Origin: an uncultured Prevotellaceae bacterium
GTDB lineage: Bacteria > Bacteroidota > Bacteroidia > Bacteroidales > Bacteroidaceae
DNA length: 64,000 nucleotides
Reading direction: 5' to 3'
Assembly: GCA_900320845.1 (NCBI GenBank)
Contig: ONTS01000001.1
Coordinates: forward strand, 110,138 to 174,137
Positions within the stretch are counted from its first letter, which is position 1. The number at the start of each line of letters is the position of its first letter. Position numbers and translations under genes: made by a program. Positions 8,288 through 16,352 of this stretch are shown one piece after another. Under the pieces are notes generated by a model. It saw only the letters and a list, made by a program, of their open reading frames with translations, searched no databases and was not told the DNA's origin.

Positions 8288-8332
8288 AAAAAGACGCTGC
8301 GAATGTTGTAAAAAGACATTCGCAGCGTTCTT
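8288..8332 (-). terminator. terminator between DUF1232 and tRNA-Cys
   Basis: A 12-bp stem (8294-8305 against 8317-8328, ACGCTGCGAATG arms) is followed on the minus strand by six Ts (plus-strand AAAAAA just before 8291), so it ends the tRNA-Cys transcript. It may also stop the converging DUF1232 mRNA. Confidence 0.8.
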
Positions 8333-8337
8333 CTCTG

Positions 8338-8409
8338 AGGTGCCTAGCGGATTCGAACCGCTGTGCTCGGTTTTGCAGACCGGTGACTAAACCACTCATC
8401 CAAGGCACC
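8338..8409 (-). tRNA. tRNA-Cys (GCA)
   Basis: On the minus strand the acceptor stem GGTGCCT pairs with AGGCACC, the anticodon loop is CTGCAAA (anticodon GCA) and the T-arm contains GGTTCGAATCC. Base 73 is U, the identity base for cysteinyl-tRNA synthetase. CCA is not encoded. The lowest anticodon-stem pair is a C/A mismatch in my fold. Confidence 0.95.
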
Positions 8410-8432
8410 AAAAGTTTTGCATAAAGCGCATG

Positions 8433-8464
8433 CAAAGGTAGTAGTTCCGTTTTGTTCTGCCAAA
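8433..8464 (-). promoter_or_regulatory. promoter of tRNA-Cys
   Basis: TACCTTTG (8433-8440) and TTTG (8461-8464) on the minus strand with a 20-bp spacer. No gene or structure is seen in the following 210 bp up to recN. Confidence 0.65.
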
Positions 8465-8675
8465 TGATTTGCGTTTTTTTCCTTTTCTGACGTCGTACAT
8501 CAGTGTCGATAGCAGCACTGTTGAGCCACCAGTGCACATCAGTTTTTGCCCGACTTCCTCGGCATTGGGCTACCTTCATACACCAATCTCAACGACTTTG
8601 CTTTTTCATCGTTGCCCATCAGCGTACTGAATGGGGTAGGGTGCGGCGCTCGTTGTTGTCTGCCAGTACGGCATG

Positions 8676-10346
8676 TCATTCTTCTGCCGCCTGTAGCAGC
8701 ACCCGTGCGTTGTCCTGTGCCTCGCGGCTGATGCTGCTGCCGCTCAGCATCTGGGCTATCTCTGCCACACGCTCGTCGGCAGACAGTTGCTGCATGCGTG
8801 TCGTAGTGGTGCCGCTTGTGTCCTCTGTCTTGTAAACACGGTAGTGTGTCTTGCCCATGGCGGCAATCTGCGGTAGGTGCGTGATGGCAATGACCTGTCG
8901 CCCTTCGCGTCCCATCTCGCGCATGATGCGTGCCATACGCTCCGCCATCTGGCCGCTCACGCCAGTGTCTATCTCGTCGAAGATGATGGTAGGAAGATGT
9001 ACAGCGTGGCTCAACATGGCTTTCAGCGAGAGCATGACGCGTGCCGTTTCGCCTCCCGATGCTACCTGTGAGAGGGGCATGAGTGGTGCGTTGCGGTTGG
9101 CGGTGAAGAGGAATGCCACCTTGTCGGCACCATCAGCACTGAGCGGTCGGGGTGTTATCTGCACCTCGAAGCGCACGTTGGGCATGCCTAGCTGGGTGAG
9201 ACGGGCTGCCATCTCCTTCTCCACCTTGCGTGCTGCCGTGATGCGTGCTGCCGTGAGGGCTTCCGCCTGTCGGCGGCAGATGTCGCCGTGTGCCTGCACT
9301 TGCTCTTCGAGCAGGCGCAACTGTTCGTCGCTGTTGTCAATAAGCGAGAGCTGTTCCTGCAGATGGGCAAGGTGGGTGAGCAACTCTGTATTGTTGTTGA
9401 GGTGATATTTCTGTTGCAGATGGTAGATGGTGTCGAGCCTGTTGTTGACTTCCTCGAGTGCCGACGGATCGAAGTCTACGCGCTCGGCATGGTTGTCGAG
9501 TTCGGAGGCGAGGTCCTTCAGCTCTATCAGACAGCTCTCCATGCGCTCCGACAGCTCCTCGGCAGGTGCGTACACGTGGGATGCCTCCTCGGTATGTGCT
9601 GCTGCCGTCTTGAGCCGTTCGAGTATGCCTCCGTCGTCGTTGAGCAGCTGTGTGGTGGCGTAGAGCGATGCCTTGATGTCCTCGGCATGGCTCATGGTCT
9701 GGCGGTCGGCTTCGAGTTGTTCCTGCTCGTCGACCTGCAGACGCGCCGTCTCCAGCTCGTCGACCTGGTAACGTAGGAAGTCGGCATCAGCGGTTGACTG
9801 CTGTATGCGTTGCTTGAGGACTTCGAGCTCTTTGGCAGCAGATTGCCAGCGGGCGTATGCCGTGCGATATTCTGCCAATGCCGGGGCGTGGCTGGCAATG
9901 ATATCGACCACGGAGAGCTGGAAGTCTTCGGTCTGGAGCAGCAGGTTTTGGTGCTGACTGTGTATGTCGATGAGGCGCTCGCCGAGCTGTCGCATGAGCA
10001 AGAGTGCCACGGGTGTGTCGTTGATGAAGCTGCGGCTCTTGCCGTTGGCTGAGAGCTCGCGGCGCAGAATGGTGTCCGAAGGGTCGAAGTCGAGTTCGTT
10101 GTCGTTGAAGAAATGCTCGTCCATGGCAGCCTGCGAGAGGTCGAAGTGTGCCTCTATGGTGCAGCGGTCTGTGCCAGCCTTGATGGCTTTGAGGTCGGCA
10201 CGCTGACCGAGGAGCAGCCCGATGGCACCGAGAATGATGCTCTTGCCGGCACCAGTCTCGCCCGTAATGACGGAGAAACCGTCACCGAACGTCATGTCTA
10301 GCTCGTCGATGAGGGTGAAGTTGCGTATGTAGAGATGGGTAAGCAT
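8676..10346 (-). CDS. recN: DNA repair protein RecN
   Basis: SMC-like ATPase that acts early in double-strand break repair and holds DNA ends. The 556-residue product has the Walker A GETGAGKS at residues 29-36 right after LYIRNFTLIDELDM, a long central coiled-coil region (about residues 150-370), then the ABC signature VASGGETARVML, the Walker B PTIIFDEIDTGVSG and the D/H-loop ITHLPQIAAMG. I start at the ATG at 10344-10346, where similarity begins, and not at an ATG 84 nt upstream. In related genomes recN follows the DUF4835 gene directly; here an unrelated AT-rich gene is between them. Confidence 0.97.
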   Translation of the reverse strand: MLTHLYIRNFTLIDELDMTFGDGFSVITGETGAGKSIILGAIGLLLGQRADLKAIKAGTDRCTIEAHFDLSQAAMDEHFFNDNELDFDPSDTILRRELSANGKSRSFINDTPVALLLMRQLGERLIDIHSQHQNLLLQTEDFQLSVVDIIASHAPALAEYRTAYARWQSAAKELEVLKQRIQQSTADADFLRYQVDELETARLQVDEQEQLEADRQTMSHAEDIKASLYATTQLLNDDGGILERLKTAAAHTEEASHVYAPAEELSERMESCLIELKDLASELDNHAERVDFDPSALEEVNNRLDTIYHLQQKYHLNNNTELLTHLAHLQEQLSLIDNSDEQLRLLEEQVQAHGDICRRQAEALTAARITAARKVEKEMAARLTQLGMPNVRFEVQITPRPLSADGADKVAFLFTANRNAPLMPLSQVASGGETARVMLSLKAMLSHAVHLPTIIFDEIDTGVSGQMAERMARIMREMGREGRQVIAITHLPQIAAMGKTHYRVYKTEDTSGTTTTRMQQLSADERVAEIAQMLSGSSISREAQDNARVLLQAAEE

Positions 10347-10470
10347 GTGCAGAATAGAGGCGTTAAGGTAGTTTAGAATGGTAGTCTTCAGGTGTTGTGT
10401 CGTCGCAAGCGAATATGCTTGGCGCGACATTGTCTACGAATGCCAAATCCTTAATAACTTCATCTTATTT

Positions 10471-11190
10471 CTACCAATTGAACTTCTTTACTTTTAAGAT
10501 ACCTTCATACATTGACGATACTCGTTCATAATCAAGAAATTTAACACGTTTTGCAATAGGTGAATAAATCGAAACATTTAGCTTGTCTTCAAATTCTTGC
10601 TTCCGATGGGCATTAGCGACAATGTAAAAGTTAGCATAAAAATCTTGCAACTCGTAAAATTTTGAAAGTGAATTCTTTATATCTGTAGTATGTTCTACCT
10701 CATAAAAGTCAGATGGCATATTCCTTTCATTAAACCAAATGACATCTATTGTCTTGGCGCGTCTAAGAAGATTTTGGTAGGTGAAGTTGGGAAGCTCTGT
10801 TGTGTCTGTAAGGTCGCCTAGATATTGTTCGATAAATTTTTTGTGTTTGTCTTGTGGTGGAATGTAGGTTGTGAAATTTTGTAATTTTCCTATTTCAATC
10901 AAAAGACCTTGATAATAGCCATGACTGAAAATTTCCTCACTTTGTTTGTTCCCAATCTTTAATTCAAACTTACGCAGGACTTCATCACGACACTCTTGTA
11001 ATGCCCATAGGCCTGGTTGTATTTTGAAAATTCTTGGACTTTGTTGTACGATTCTTCTAATCGATTCATTTGGAGTTTTTGTCTTCCATGAAGAAGAATC
11101 TATAACTTCATACAATCGTTTTAATGTAGAGTAACCACCATTTTCCCGTATAGCATCAACTACTTGTGTCTCTTGTGTGATTTTTTTCAT
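10471..11190 (-). CDS. predicted HTH plus PD-(D/E)xK nuclease-like protein
   Basis: 239 residues, no precise family recognised. Residues about 8-72 resemble a HARE/HB1-type winged-helix domain known from restriction enzymes (VVDAIRENGGYSTLKRLYEVI, then NESIRRIVQQSPRIFKIQPGLWAL). The C-terminal half could be a PD-(D/E)xK nuclease fold: Glu99 (GLLIEIGKL), Asp149 (KTIDVIWF) and Glu164-Val-Glu166 (DFYEVEHTTD) are spaced as in that fold, followed by FYIVANAHRKQEF. It is clearly more AT-rich than its neighbours and sits between DUF4835 and recN with 34 bp and 124 bp gaps, so it was probably acquired. No methyltransferase is adjacent. The nuclease activity is inference. Confidence 0.6.
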   Translation of the reverse strand: MKKITQETQVVDAIRENGGYSTLKRLYEVIDSSSWKTKTPNESIRRIVQQSPRIFKIQPGLWALQECRDEVLRKFELKIGNKQSEEIFSHGYYQGLLIEIGKLQNFTTYIPPQDKHKKFIEQYLGDLTDTTELPNFTYQNLLRRAKTIDVIWFNERNMPSDFYEVEHTTDIKNSLSKFYELQDFYANFYIVANAHRKQEFEDKLNVSIYSPIAKRVKFLDYERVSSMYEGILKVKKFNW

Positions 11191-11224
11191 ATATCTAATG
11201 CGTTTTTCGTTGCAACAAAACCGC

Positions 11225-12130
11225 TTACTGTCTTATTTTGTCCCAGGCGTTTTTCTGTGAGGCGTTGATGGAAAAGAGTATCTCGTAAACTGATTCCTTT
11301 TCCTTCTGGGTGCCTTTTCCTTTATATATATTGGCGAGTTCGTCGCGCTTGTAGTCTGTCCATATCTGCGGCAGCATGCTCATGGGCTTGTCTTCGTGAC
11401 ACTTCTTGAGCTGTTGCTCTATCGCCGTGGTGATGTTGGTGCGTCCGCGGTCGCTGTTGTTTGCCATCTCATCGAGTCCAAGGCGGTAGTAGTCGTACTG
11501 CAGCTGCCGGAAGGGTTTCATACCAGGGTCAAGGTAGTCGTTGATGATGGCATAGCGGTTGCGGTCGCTGTCGAAGGCTTTCCACCCGGGGAAGTTCAGA
11601 TTTTGAGCATTGTTGGCCAATACCATGCAACGCTGCAATACATCGTCGCCACCCATGGGAGAGAAGGAGTCGAGGTTGAGCCCGATGATGAGCAGGGCGT
11701 AGTAGGCGAAGAGCGCTGTGGTCTGATTGTCGACAAACTCTTCGTTGAATTCCAGCTGGTCGAACTGCGAAAACTCGAAGTTAAACTCATTGTCTTTGTT
11801 GTTGTACAGGGTAGTGGTGTAGGCGGAGTTGTAGACAGGGCGGTTGCATTGTATCATGGCATTGCATGTCATGAGGTTGGTGGCCTTGTCATATTTGGTC
11901 ACGGTGATGCTGAAGCTGCAGTTGATGCGTTCGTGTTTCTGAAACTGCAGGTTGGTCCACTGTCGTTCGTTGAGAAACTGTTCGAGTGTCTGTTGCAGAT
12001 TTTCGAACACTGCCACGTCGGTACCTTGCACCTGTGAGTGGTTGATGGTGACGCGTGCCATGAGTTCCTGGGCCTGTATCTGACAGCAGGCGGCTACGAC
12101 GAGGACGAGCGTGAGGAGAAAGTGTCTCAT
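11225..12130 (-). CDS. DUF4835 family protein (PorD-like)
   Basis: 301 residues with a Sec signal peptide (MRHFLLTLVLVVAACCQIQAQ). The family is found in Bacteroidetes beside coaBC and recN, as here. The body has the typical VTINHSQVQGTDVAVFENLQQTLEQFLNERQWT opening, INCSFSITVTKYD, a YALLIIGLNLDSFSPMGGD segment and the C-terminal MSMLPQIWTDYKRDELANIYKG. Related proteins are annotated as type IX secretion protein PorD in flavobacteria; I give that as recollection only. The probable location is the periplasm or outer membrane. It starts 13 bp after the coaBC stop codon, so translation is probably coupled to coaBC. Confidence 0.85.
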   Translation of the reverse strand: MRHFLLTLVLVVAACCQIQAQELMARVTINHSQVQGTDVAVFENLQQTLEQFLNERQWTNLQFQKHERINCSFSITVTKYDKATNLMTCNAMIQCNRPVYNSAYTTTLYNNKDNEFNFEFSQFDQLEFNEEFVDNQTTALFAYYALLIIGLNLDSFSPMGGDDVLQRCMVLANNAQNLNFPGWKAFDSDRNRYAIINDYLDPGMKPFRQLQYDYYRLGLDEMANNSDRGRTNITTAIEQQLKKCHEDKPMSMLPQIWTDYKRDELANIYKGKGTQKEKESVYEILFSINASQKNAWDKIRQ

Positions 12131-12143
12131 AATGGTTGGGGTG

Positions 12144-13358
12144 TTACAGTATGCTTACTACATGGTCGATGATATCGCTTGCCACGTCGCTCTTCGGCTT
12201 TTTGTCGAAAGGTGTTGCACCGTGTCGGTCGATGATGGTTATCTGGTTGTCGTCGTTGCGGAAGCAGGTGCCTTCGTTGCGCATGGAGTTGAGCACGATG
12301 AAGTCGAGATTTTTCTTCTCCAGCTTCTTCTGTGCGTTGCTTTCTTCGTCGTTGGTCTCGAGTGCAAAGCCTACGAGGCGCTGATGGGGTTGCTTCAGCT
12401 GTCCGAGCGCGGCTGCGATGTCGCGCGTTGGCAAGAGGTTGAGCACCAGTTCGTCGCCCTCGCGTTTTATCTTCTTGTCGGCAACGTGCGCCGGGCGGTA
12501 GTCTGCCACGGCGGCACAGAGTATGGCTACGTCGCTGTCGGCGAAGCAACGGGTGGTTGCCTGGTACATGTCTTCACAGCTTTCGACGTCGATGCGTCGT
12601 ATGCTGGGCGAGCAGGTGAGGGTTACCGGTCCTGCCACGAGGGTGACGTCGGCACCGCGGCGCAGACATTCTTCTGCCAAGGCAAAGCCCATCTTGCCGC
12701 TGCTGTAGTTGCCTAAGAAGCGTACAGGGTCGAGTTTCTCGTAGGTGGGGCCTGCGGTGATGAGCACGCGCTTGCCCTTCATGTCATCAGCGGGGGATGA
12801 CGGCGCCGATGGCTCGCTGCCGAAGAACTGCTCCAGGGTTTCGACGATGCGCTCAGGCTCTTCCATGCGTCCCTTACCGTCGAGTCCGCTGGCAAGAAAA
12901 CCGCTACCCGGTTCGATGACGTGGTTGCCGAAAGCCTGCAGACACTGCATGTTCTGCTGCGTGGTGGGGTGTTGATACATGTCCAGATCCATCGCCGGAG
13001 CAACAAACACGGGTGCTTTCATCGACAGATAAGTGGTGATAAGCATGTTGTCTGCCACGCCATGTGCCATCTTTGCCAGCGTGCTTGCCGTACAGGGTGC
13101 CACCAGCATGGCGTCGGCCCACAAGCCGAGGGCTACATGTGAGTGCCATGTGCCGTCGCGCTGGGCGAAGAAATCGCTGATGACGGGCTTCTGTGTCAGT
13201 GCCGACAGTGTGATAGGAGTGATAAACTCCTTGCCTGCCGGGGTGATGACAACCTGCACCTCTGCGCCTTTCTTGACGAGCAGACGGATGATATGACAAG
13301 CTTTATAGGCTGCTATCGAGCCTGTGATGCCGAGAACGATATGTTTTCCTTGAAGCAT
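12144..13358 (-). CDS. coaBC: bifunctional phosphopantothenoylcysteine decarboxylase/synthetase
   Basis: CoA biosynthesis enzyme: CoaB joins cysteine to 4'-phosphopantothenate (CTP-dependent) and CoaC decarboxylates the product using FMN. The 404-residue product opens with LGITGSIAAYKACHIIRLL (FMN site), has SHVALGLWADAMLVAPCTASTLAKMAHG with the catalytic His, PAMDLDMYQHP, and the CoaB half from about residue 190 (RVLITAGPTYEKLDPVRFLGNYSSGKMG, ADVAILCAAVADYRP, KIKR, GFALETND). In the CoaC lid the usual ACG is LASGLDGKGRM, so the proton-donor Cys of E. coli and plant enzymes is Ser here. Start chosen at 13358, where the fold begins. Confidence 0.96.
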   Translation of the reverse strand: MLQGKHIVLGITGSIAAYKACHIIRLLVKKGAEVQVVITPAGKEFITPITLSALTQKPVISDFFAQRDGTWHSHVALGLWADAMLVAPCTASTLAKMAHGVADNMLITTYLSMKAPVFVAPAMDLDMYQHPTTQQNMQCLQAFGNHVIEPGSGFLASGLDGKGRMEEPERIVETLEQFFGSEPSAPSSPADDMKGKRVLITAGPTYEKLDPVRFLGNYSSGKMGFALAEECLRRGADVTLVAGPVTLTCSPSIRRIDVESCEDMYQATTRCFADSDVAILCAAVADYRPAHVADKKIKREGDELVLNLLPTRDIAAALGQLKQPHQRLVGFALETNDEESNAQKKLEKKNLDFIVLNSMRNEGTCFRNDDNQITIIDRHGATPFDKKPKSDVASDIIDHVVSIL

Positions 13359-13480
13359 GGTCGGTGATGTGGGATTGGGGGGATGATAGATAGTAGGATG
13401 GTGGGGTGTTGTGTTGTGTTGACGTCTGACAGTGCTTGTGCTGCTGCCTGATGCGTGACGGATGGGGATGTGGGAGTTTG

Positions 13481-13521
13481 AAAAACCCCGTTGTCTGAGG
13501 TCGTCAGACAGCACGGGGCTT
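13481..13521 (-). terminator. terminator downstream of dnaN
   Basis: The inverted repeat CCCCGTtGTCTGA / TCAGACagCACGGGG (about 13486-13517) is followed on the minus strand by five Ts (plus AAAAA at 13481-13485). It ends the dnaN transcript, so coaBC probably has its own promoter between 13359 and 13480. Confidence 0.8.
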
Positions 13522-13564
13522 ATAGGTATGGTCATGATTTGGGTTGTATGTCGTTGCCGACGGC

Positions 13565-14689
13565 TCAGTCATTGAGCAACATCGGCATGACGAGCATGAG
13601 CACTTTCTCGTTTTCTTCCTGCTGTGCTGGCTCCAGTATGCCTGCGCGGCTGGGATCACCGAGCTTGAATGTCACTTCGTCACAGCTGAGGTTGGTCAGC
13701 GATTCGGCGAGGCTTGAGCCCTTGAAACCTATTGTCATGGGCTGTCCGTCGTAGTCGCACACCAGTTCTTCACGACCGAAGGAAGCAAATTCTACGTTGT
13801 CGGACGAGAGAGTGAGCTTACCCATCTCTACACGGAGGCGTATGAGTGCTGTGCTCTCGTTGGCAAAGGGCAATACGCGGCGCAGAGCACCGAGCAATGT
13901 GTTGCGGTCGATGGTGAGAATGTTGGGGTTGTCCTTCGGTATCACTGAGCTGTAGCGTGGGAATCGTCCGTCGATGAGGCGGCATGTGAGTGTGGCATGC
14001 CGCAGCTTCACTTCTGCATTGCGCTGGTTGTAGTTGATGGTGACGGGCTCTTCGCCTGCGGGCAGCATGGCACGAAGCAGGGTAGCGGGCTTCTTGGGGA
14101 GTATGAACTGTGAGGGTGTTTCCGAAGCGTAGGCTGTATTGGTGTTGAGCACGAGCTTGTGTCCGTCGCTTGCTACGACCATGAGACCTTCGGCGGTCTG
14201 GTCGAAGAGCAGTCCGTTCATCACCGGACGCAACTCGTCGACAGCTGTGGCGAAGAGTGAGCGTGAGATGTTGCGCGACAGCAGGTCGGCGGGGAGCGTG
14301 ATGGAAGTGAGCTCGCCCTCTACGCCTTGCAGCATGGGATATTCCTCTGCGTTCTGAGCCACGAAAGTGAAGACGCCGTTCTGGTATGTGCCCTGTACGT
14401 TGTAGGTATTCATGTCTACTTCGAATGTGATGGGCTGCTCGGGTATCTCTTTGATGTATCCCAGCATGGACGATGCCGGTACACAGAATGCTCCGTCGGT
14501 GTCGCAGTCGGCAATTTCAACATCGGCTACTACGGCATTCTCGCCGTCGGAAGCCGTCACGACAAGCTGTTTCCCTTTCAGTTGAAAGAGGAATGAGTCG
14601 AGGATGAGGATGGATGCTTTGCCGGAAATGACCTTGGCAAGTTCCGAAAGACGCGAGTTGAGCACTGTGCTTGATACGGTAAATTTCAT
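13565..14689 (-). CDS. dnaN: DNA polymerase III beta subunit (sliding clamp)
   Basis: Ring-shaped clamp that tethers the replicative polymerase. 374 residues, the standard length, beginning MKFTVSSTVLNSRLSELAKVI and containing FQLKGKQLVVTASDGEN in domain 1, ELRPVMNGLLFDQTAEGLMVVASDGHKLV in domain 2 and the C-terminal MPMLLND that lines the protein-binding pocket. It heads the dnaN-coaBC-DUF4835-recN order usual in the phylum; the exonuclease gene sometimes found after dnaN is absent. A consensus promoter lies upstream. Confidence 0.97.
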   Translation of the reverse strand: MKFTVSSTVLNSRLSELAKVISGKASILILDSFLFQLKGKQLVVTASDGENAVVADVEIADCDTDGAFCVPASSMLGYIKEIPEQPITFEVDMNTYNVQGTYQNGVFTFVAQNAEEYPMLQGVEGELTSITLPADLLSRNISRSLFATAVDELRPVMNGLLFDQTAEGLMVVASDGHKLVLNTNTAYASETPSQFILPKKPATLLRAMLPAGEEPVTINYNQRNAEVKLRHATLTCRLIDGRFPRYSSVIPKDNPNILTIDRNTLLGALRRVLPFANESTALIRLRVEMGKLTLSSDNVEFASFGREELVCDYDGQPMTIGFKGSSLAESLTNLSCDEVTFKLGDPSRAGILEPAQQEENEKVLMLVMPMLLND

Positions 14690-14743
14690 GGCCTTATACT
14701 TTCTTTTGGGTGATTGGTTATGAACTGTTTTTTAATCTGACTA

Positions 14744-14775
14744 CAAAAATACGCGTTTTGTCTGTTACTGACAAA
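14744..14775 (-). promoter_or_regulatory. promoter of dnaN
   Basis: TATTTTTG (14744-14751) and TTTG (14772-14775) on the minus strand with a 20-bp spacer match the Bacteroidetes consensus. The start is near 14737, about 48 nt before the ATG. Confidence 0.7.
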
Positions 14776-14896
14776 AAAAGACAGAAAAACTTTCTCTTCC
14801 TCGACAACTTTTGTACCTTCGCACCGACAACAGATGCCCACATCAAAGTGCGGGCTTTCTCATCTTGTGACATCACTAATCTATACATATTGTAAT

Positions 14897-15283
14897 ATGG
14901 ACATACAAGGAAAAATTATCTATGCTTTAGAGCCCCGCTCAGGTGAGTCGGCACGTGGTCCGTGGAAGGCTCAGTCGTTTGTTGTTGAGACCCACGATGC
15001 TTATCCGCGTAAGCTCGTCTTCGATGTGTTTGGCGAAGACAGACTCAACCGTTTCAATATACAGGTAGGCCAGGAAGTGATGGTCTCTTTTGATATTGAC
15101 GCTCACGAGTACAACGGTCGTTGGTTCAACAGCGTCCGTGCCTTCGACGTGCGTCCCGTCACTGGCGAGCAGGCAGCTTCCGCCGCTCCTGCAGCTTCCG
15201 CTGCTCCTGCTACTCCTGAAGCACCCGCCGCACCTGCTCCTCCCGCGCCGGCAGAAGCTGCCGACGACGACCTGCCCTTCTAA
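14897..15283 (+). CDS. DUF3127 protein with an SSB-like C-terminal tip
   Basis: 128 residues. The DUF3127 domain fills about residues 1-80 (MDIQGKIIYALEPRSGESARGPWKAQSFVVE, PRKLVFDVFGEDRLNRFNIQVGQEVMVSFDIDAHEYNGRWFNSVRAF) and has the strand pattern of an OB-fold. A flexible Ala/Pro-rich linker follows (about 84-120), and the chain ends ADDDLPF, almost the DDDIPF tip by which single-stranded DNA-binding proteins recruit partners. A role in ssDNA binding is inference. I start at the ATG at 14897-14899, where the conserved domain begins. It is divergent from dnaN and followed by tRNA-Ser. Confidence 0.85.
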   Translation: MDIQGKIIYALEPRSGESARGPWKAQSFVVETHDAYPRKLVFDVFGEDRLNRFNIQVGQEVMVSFDIDAHEYNGRWFNSVRAFDVRPVTGEQAASAAPAASAAPATPEAPAAPAPPAPAEAADDDLPF

Positions 15284-15358
15284 TCCAAAGAGAGGGGCTG
15301 AAAGGCAATGACATTGGAAGCTGCAGAGGGGGTGAAATGAAAAGTTTTGCACCGATAG

Positions 15359-15389
15359 TTTGTGTGCTGTAATTTCTTTTTTACCTTTG
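15359..15389 (+). promoter_or_regulatory. promoter of tRNA-Ser
   Basis: TTTG (15359-15362), 19 bp, TACCTTTG (15382-15389), ending 17 bp before the tRNA: a full consensus match. Confidence 0.7.
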
Positions 15390-15406
15390 CACGCGGTTTT
15401 CGACGA

Positions 15407-15494
15407 GGAAGGTTGGCAGAGTGATCGATCGCGCTGGACTCGAAATCCGGTATACCCTTTTCGGGTATCGGGGGTTTGAATCCCTCACCTTCCG
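15407..15494 (+). tRNA. tRNA-Ser (CGA)
   Basis: 88 nt with acceptor GGAAGGT / ACCTTCC, anticodon loop CTCGAAA (anticodon CGA), a long variable arm (TACCCTTTTCGGGTA) as required for class II tRNA-Ser, T-arm GGTTTGAATCC and G73. CCA is not encoded. Confidence 0.96.
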
Positions 15495-15507
15495 CACTAA
15501 CAGACAG

Positions 15508-15538
15508 GCCGATGTCCATCATAGGGCATCGGCTTGTT
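15508..15538 (+). terminator. probable terminator of tRNA-Ser
   Basis: GCCGATG / CATCGGC (stem ends at 15532) with a CC..GG extension and an interrupted T-rich tail (TTGTTGTTG) just after the tRNA. Confidence 0.5.
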
Positions 15539-15573
15539 GTTGTATGGATGTTTGATGAAGGTTTCTGCAAACA

Positions 15574-15634
15574 ATGATATCGTCAATTTTGGTGACCAAA
15601 ATGGAAAAGATTGATGACCAAAAATGACGATATC
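15574..15634. repeat. palindromic element A, TTGG-N3-CCAA family (expanded copy)
   Basis: The left arm ATGATATCGTCAATTTTGG (15574-15592) and centre TGA are followed by CCAAAAT, then 15 extra bases, then CCAAAAATGACGATATC (15618-15634), which completes the palindrome with one mismatch. The copy looks like the 41-bp design seen at 23859, 38918 and 55960 after a short internal duplication of TGACCAAAAT. It lies between two converging genes. Confidence 0.6.
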
Positions 15635-15725
15635 GGTCGGCAACGGCACCTGACCAGCCTTTGGCAATATGTTTGCGGTGGGGCAGATATTGCCGCTGTG
15701 TTGTAGCATGCGTGCTGTCTTCGCT

Positions 15726-16352
15726 TTATTCTCCTTCCAAGGGGAAGAGTCCGAAGAGCTTGGCGTCAATCATGTCGCACACATGTTCGAAGTCTTTTGG
15801 CTCGCTTCCGAACTTGTTGTTGTCGCCGTCGATGATGATGAGCGGCCCCTTGTATGTCTCTATCCACGCCTCATAGCGTTGGGCAAGGCCCTGCAGATAG
15901 TCGATACGTATAGACTTCTCAAACTCTCTGCCTCGTTTCTGGATTTGGGCAACGAGTGTCGGTATGGAGCTTCGGATGTAAATCATGAGGTCGGGCAGCT
16001 TCACCAGCGACATCATCAGGTCGAATAGGTCGGAATAGTTGGCGAAGTCGCGGTCGCTCATCATACCCATCTCGTGCAAGTTTGGCGCAAAAATGCGCGC
16101 ATCTTCGAAGATGGTGCGGTCTTGTACGATGGTTTCTTGGCTGCGGGATATTTCCACCACTTCCTTGAAGCGCTTATTGAGGAAATATACTTGCAGATTG
16201 AACGACCACCGTTGCATGTCGGCGTAGAAATCGTCCAAATACGGGTTGTTATCAACAGGTTCGAAGCGTGGGCTCCAACCATAATGTTTGGCAAGAAGGT
16301 TGGTTAGTGTTGTCTTGCCGCTGCCGATATTGCCTGCTATTGCTATGTGCAT
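15726..16352 (-). CDS. deoxynucleoside kinase (dGK/dAK family), copy 1
   Basis: Salvage enzyme that phosphorylates deoxynucleosides. 208 residues: P-loop GNIGSGKTT at residues 7-15, the Glu-containing FEPVDNNPYLDDFY, the DRT motif QDRTIFEDARIF, and the lid RGREFEKSIRIDYL that closes over ATP, ending in LFGLFPLEGE. The specificity (purine or pyrimidine) cannot be set from sequence alone. It lies 106 bp downstream of a paralogue; the first 17 codons of the two are identical at every base, although the proteins diverge afterwards. Confidence 0.9.
   Translation of the reverse strand: MHIAIAGNIGSGKTTLTNLLAKHYGWSPRFEPVDNNPYLDDFYADMQRWSFNLQVYFLNKRFKEVVEISRSQETIVQDRTIFEDARIFAPNLHEMGMMSDRDFANYSDLFDLMMSLVKLPDLMIYIRSSIPTLVAQIQKRGREFEKSIRIDYLQGLAQRYEAWIETYKGPLIIIDGDNNKFGSEPKDFEHVCDMIDAKLFGLFPLEGE

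Noticed and set aside
10471-11190. Complete restriction-modification system
   Set aside because: Only one nuclease-like gene is present; no methyltransferase or specificity gene adjoins it.
15574-15634. CRISPR-like repeat
   Set aside because: Single palindromic copies with no regular spacers and no cas genes.
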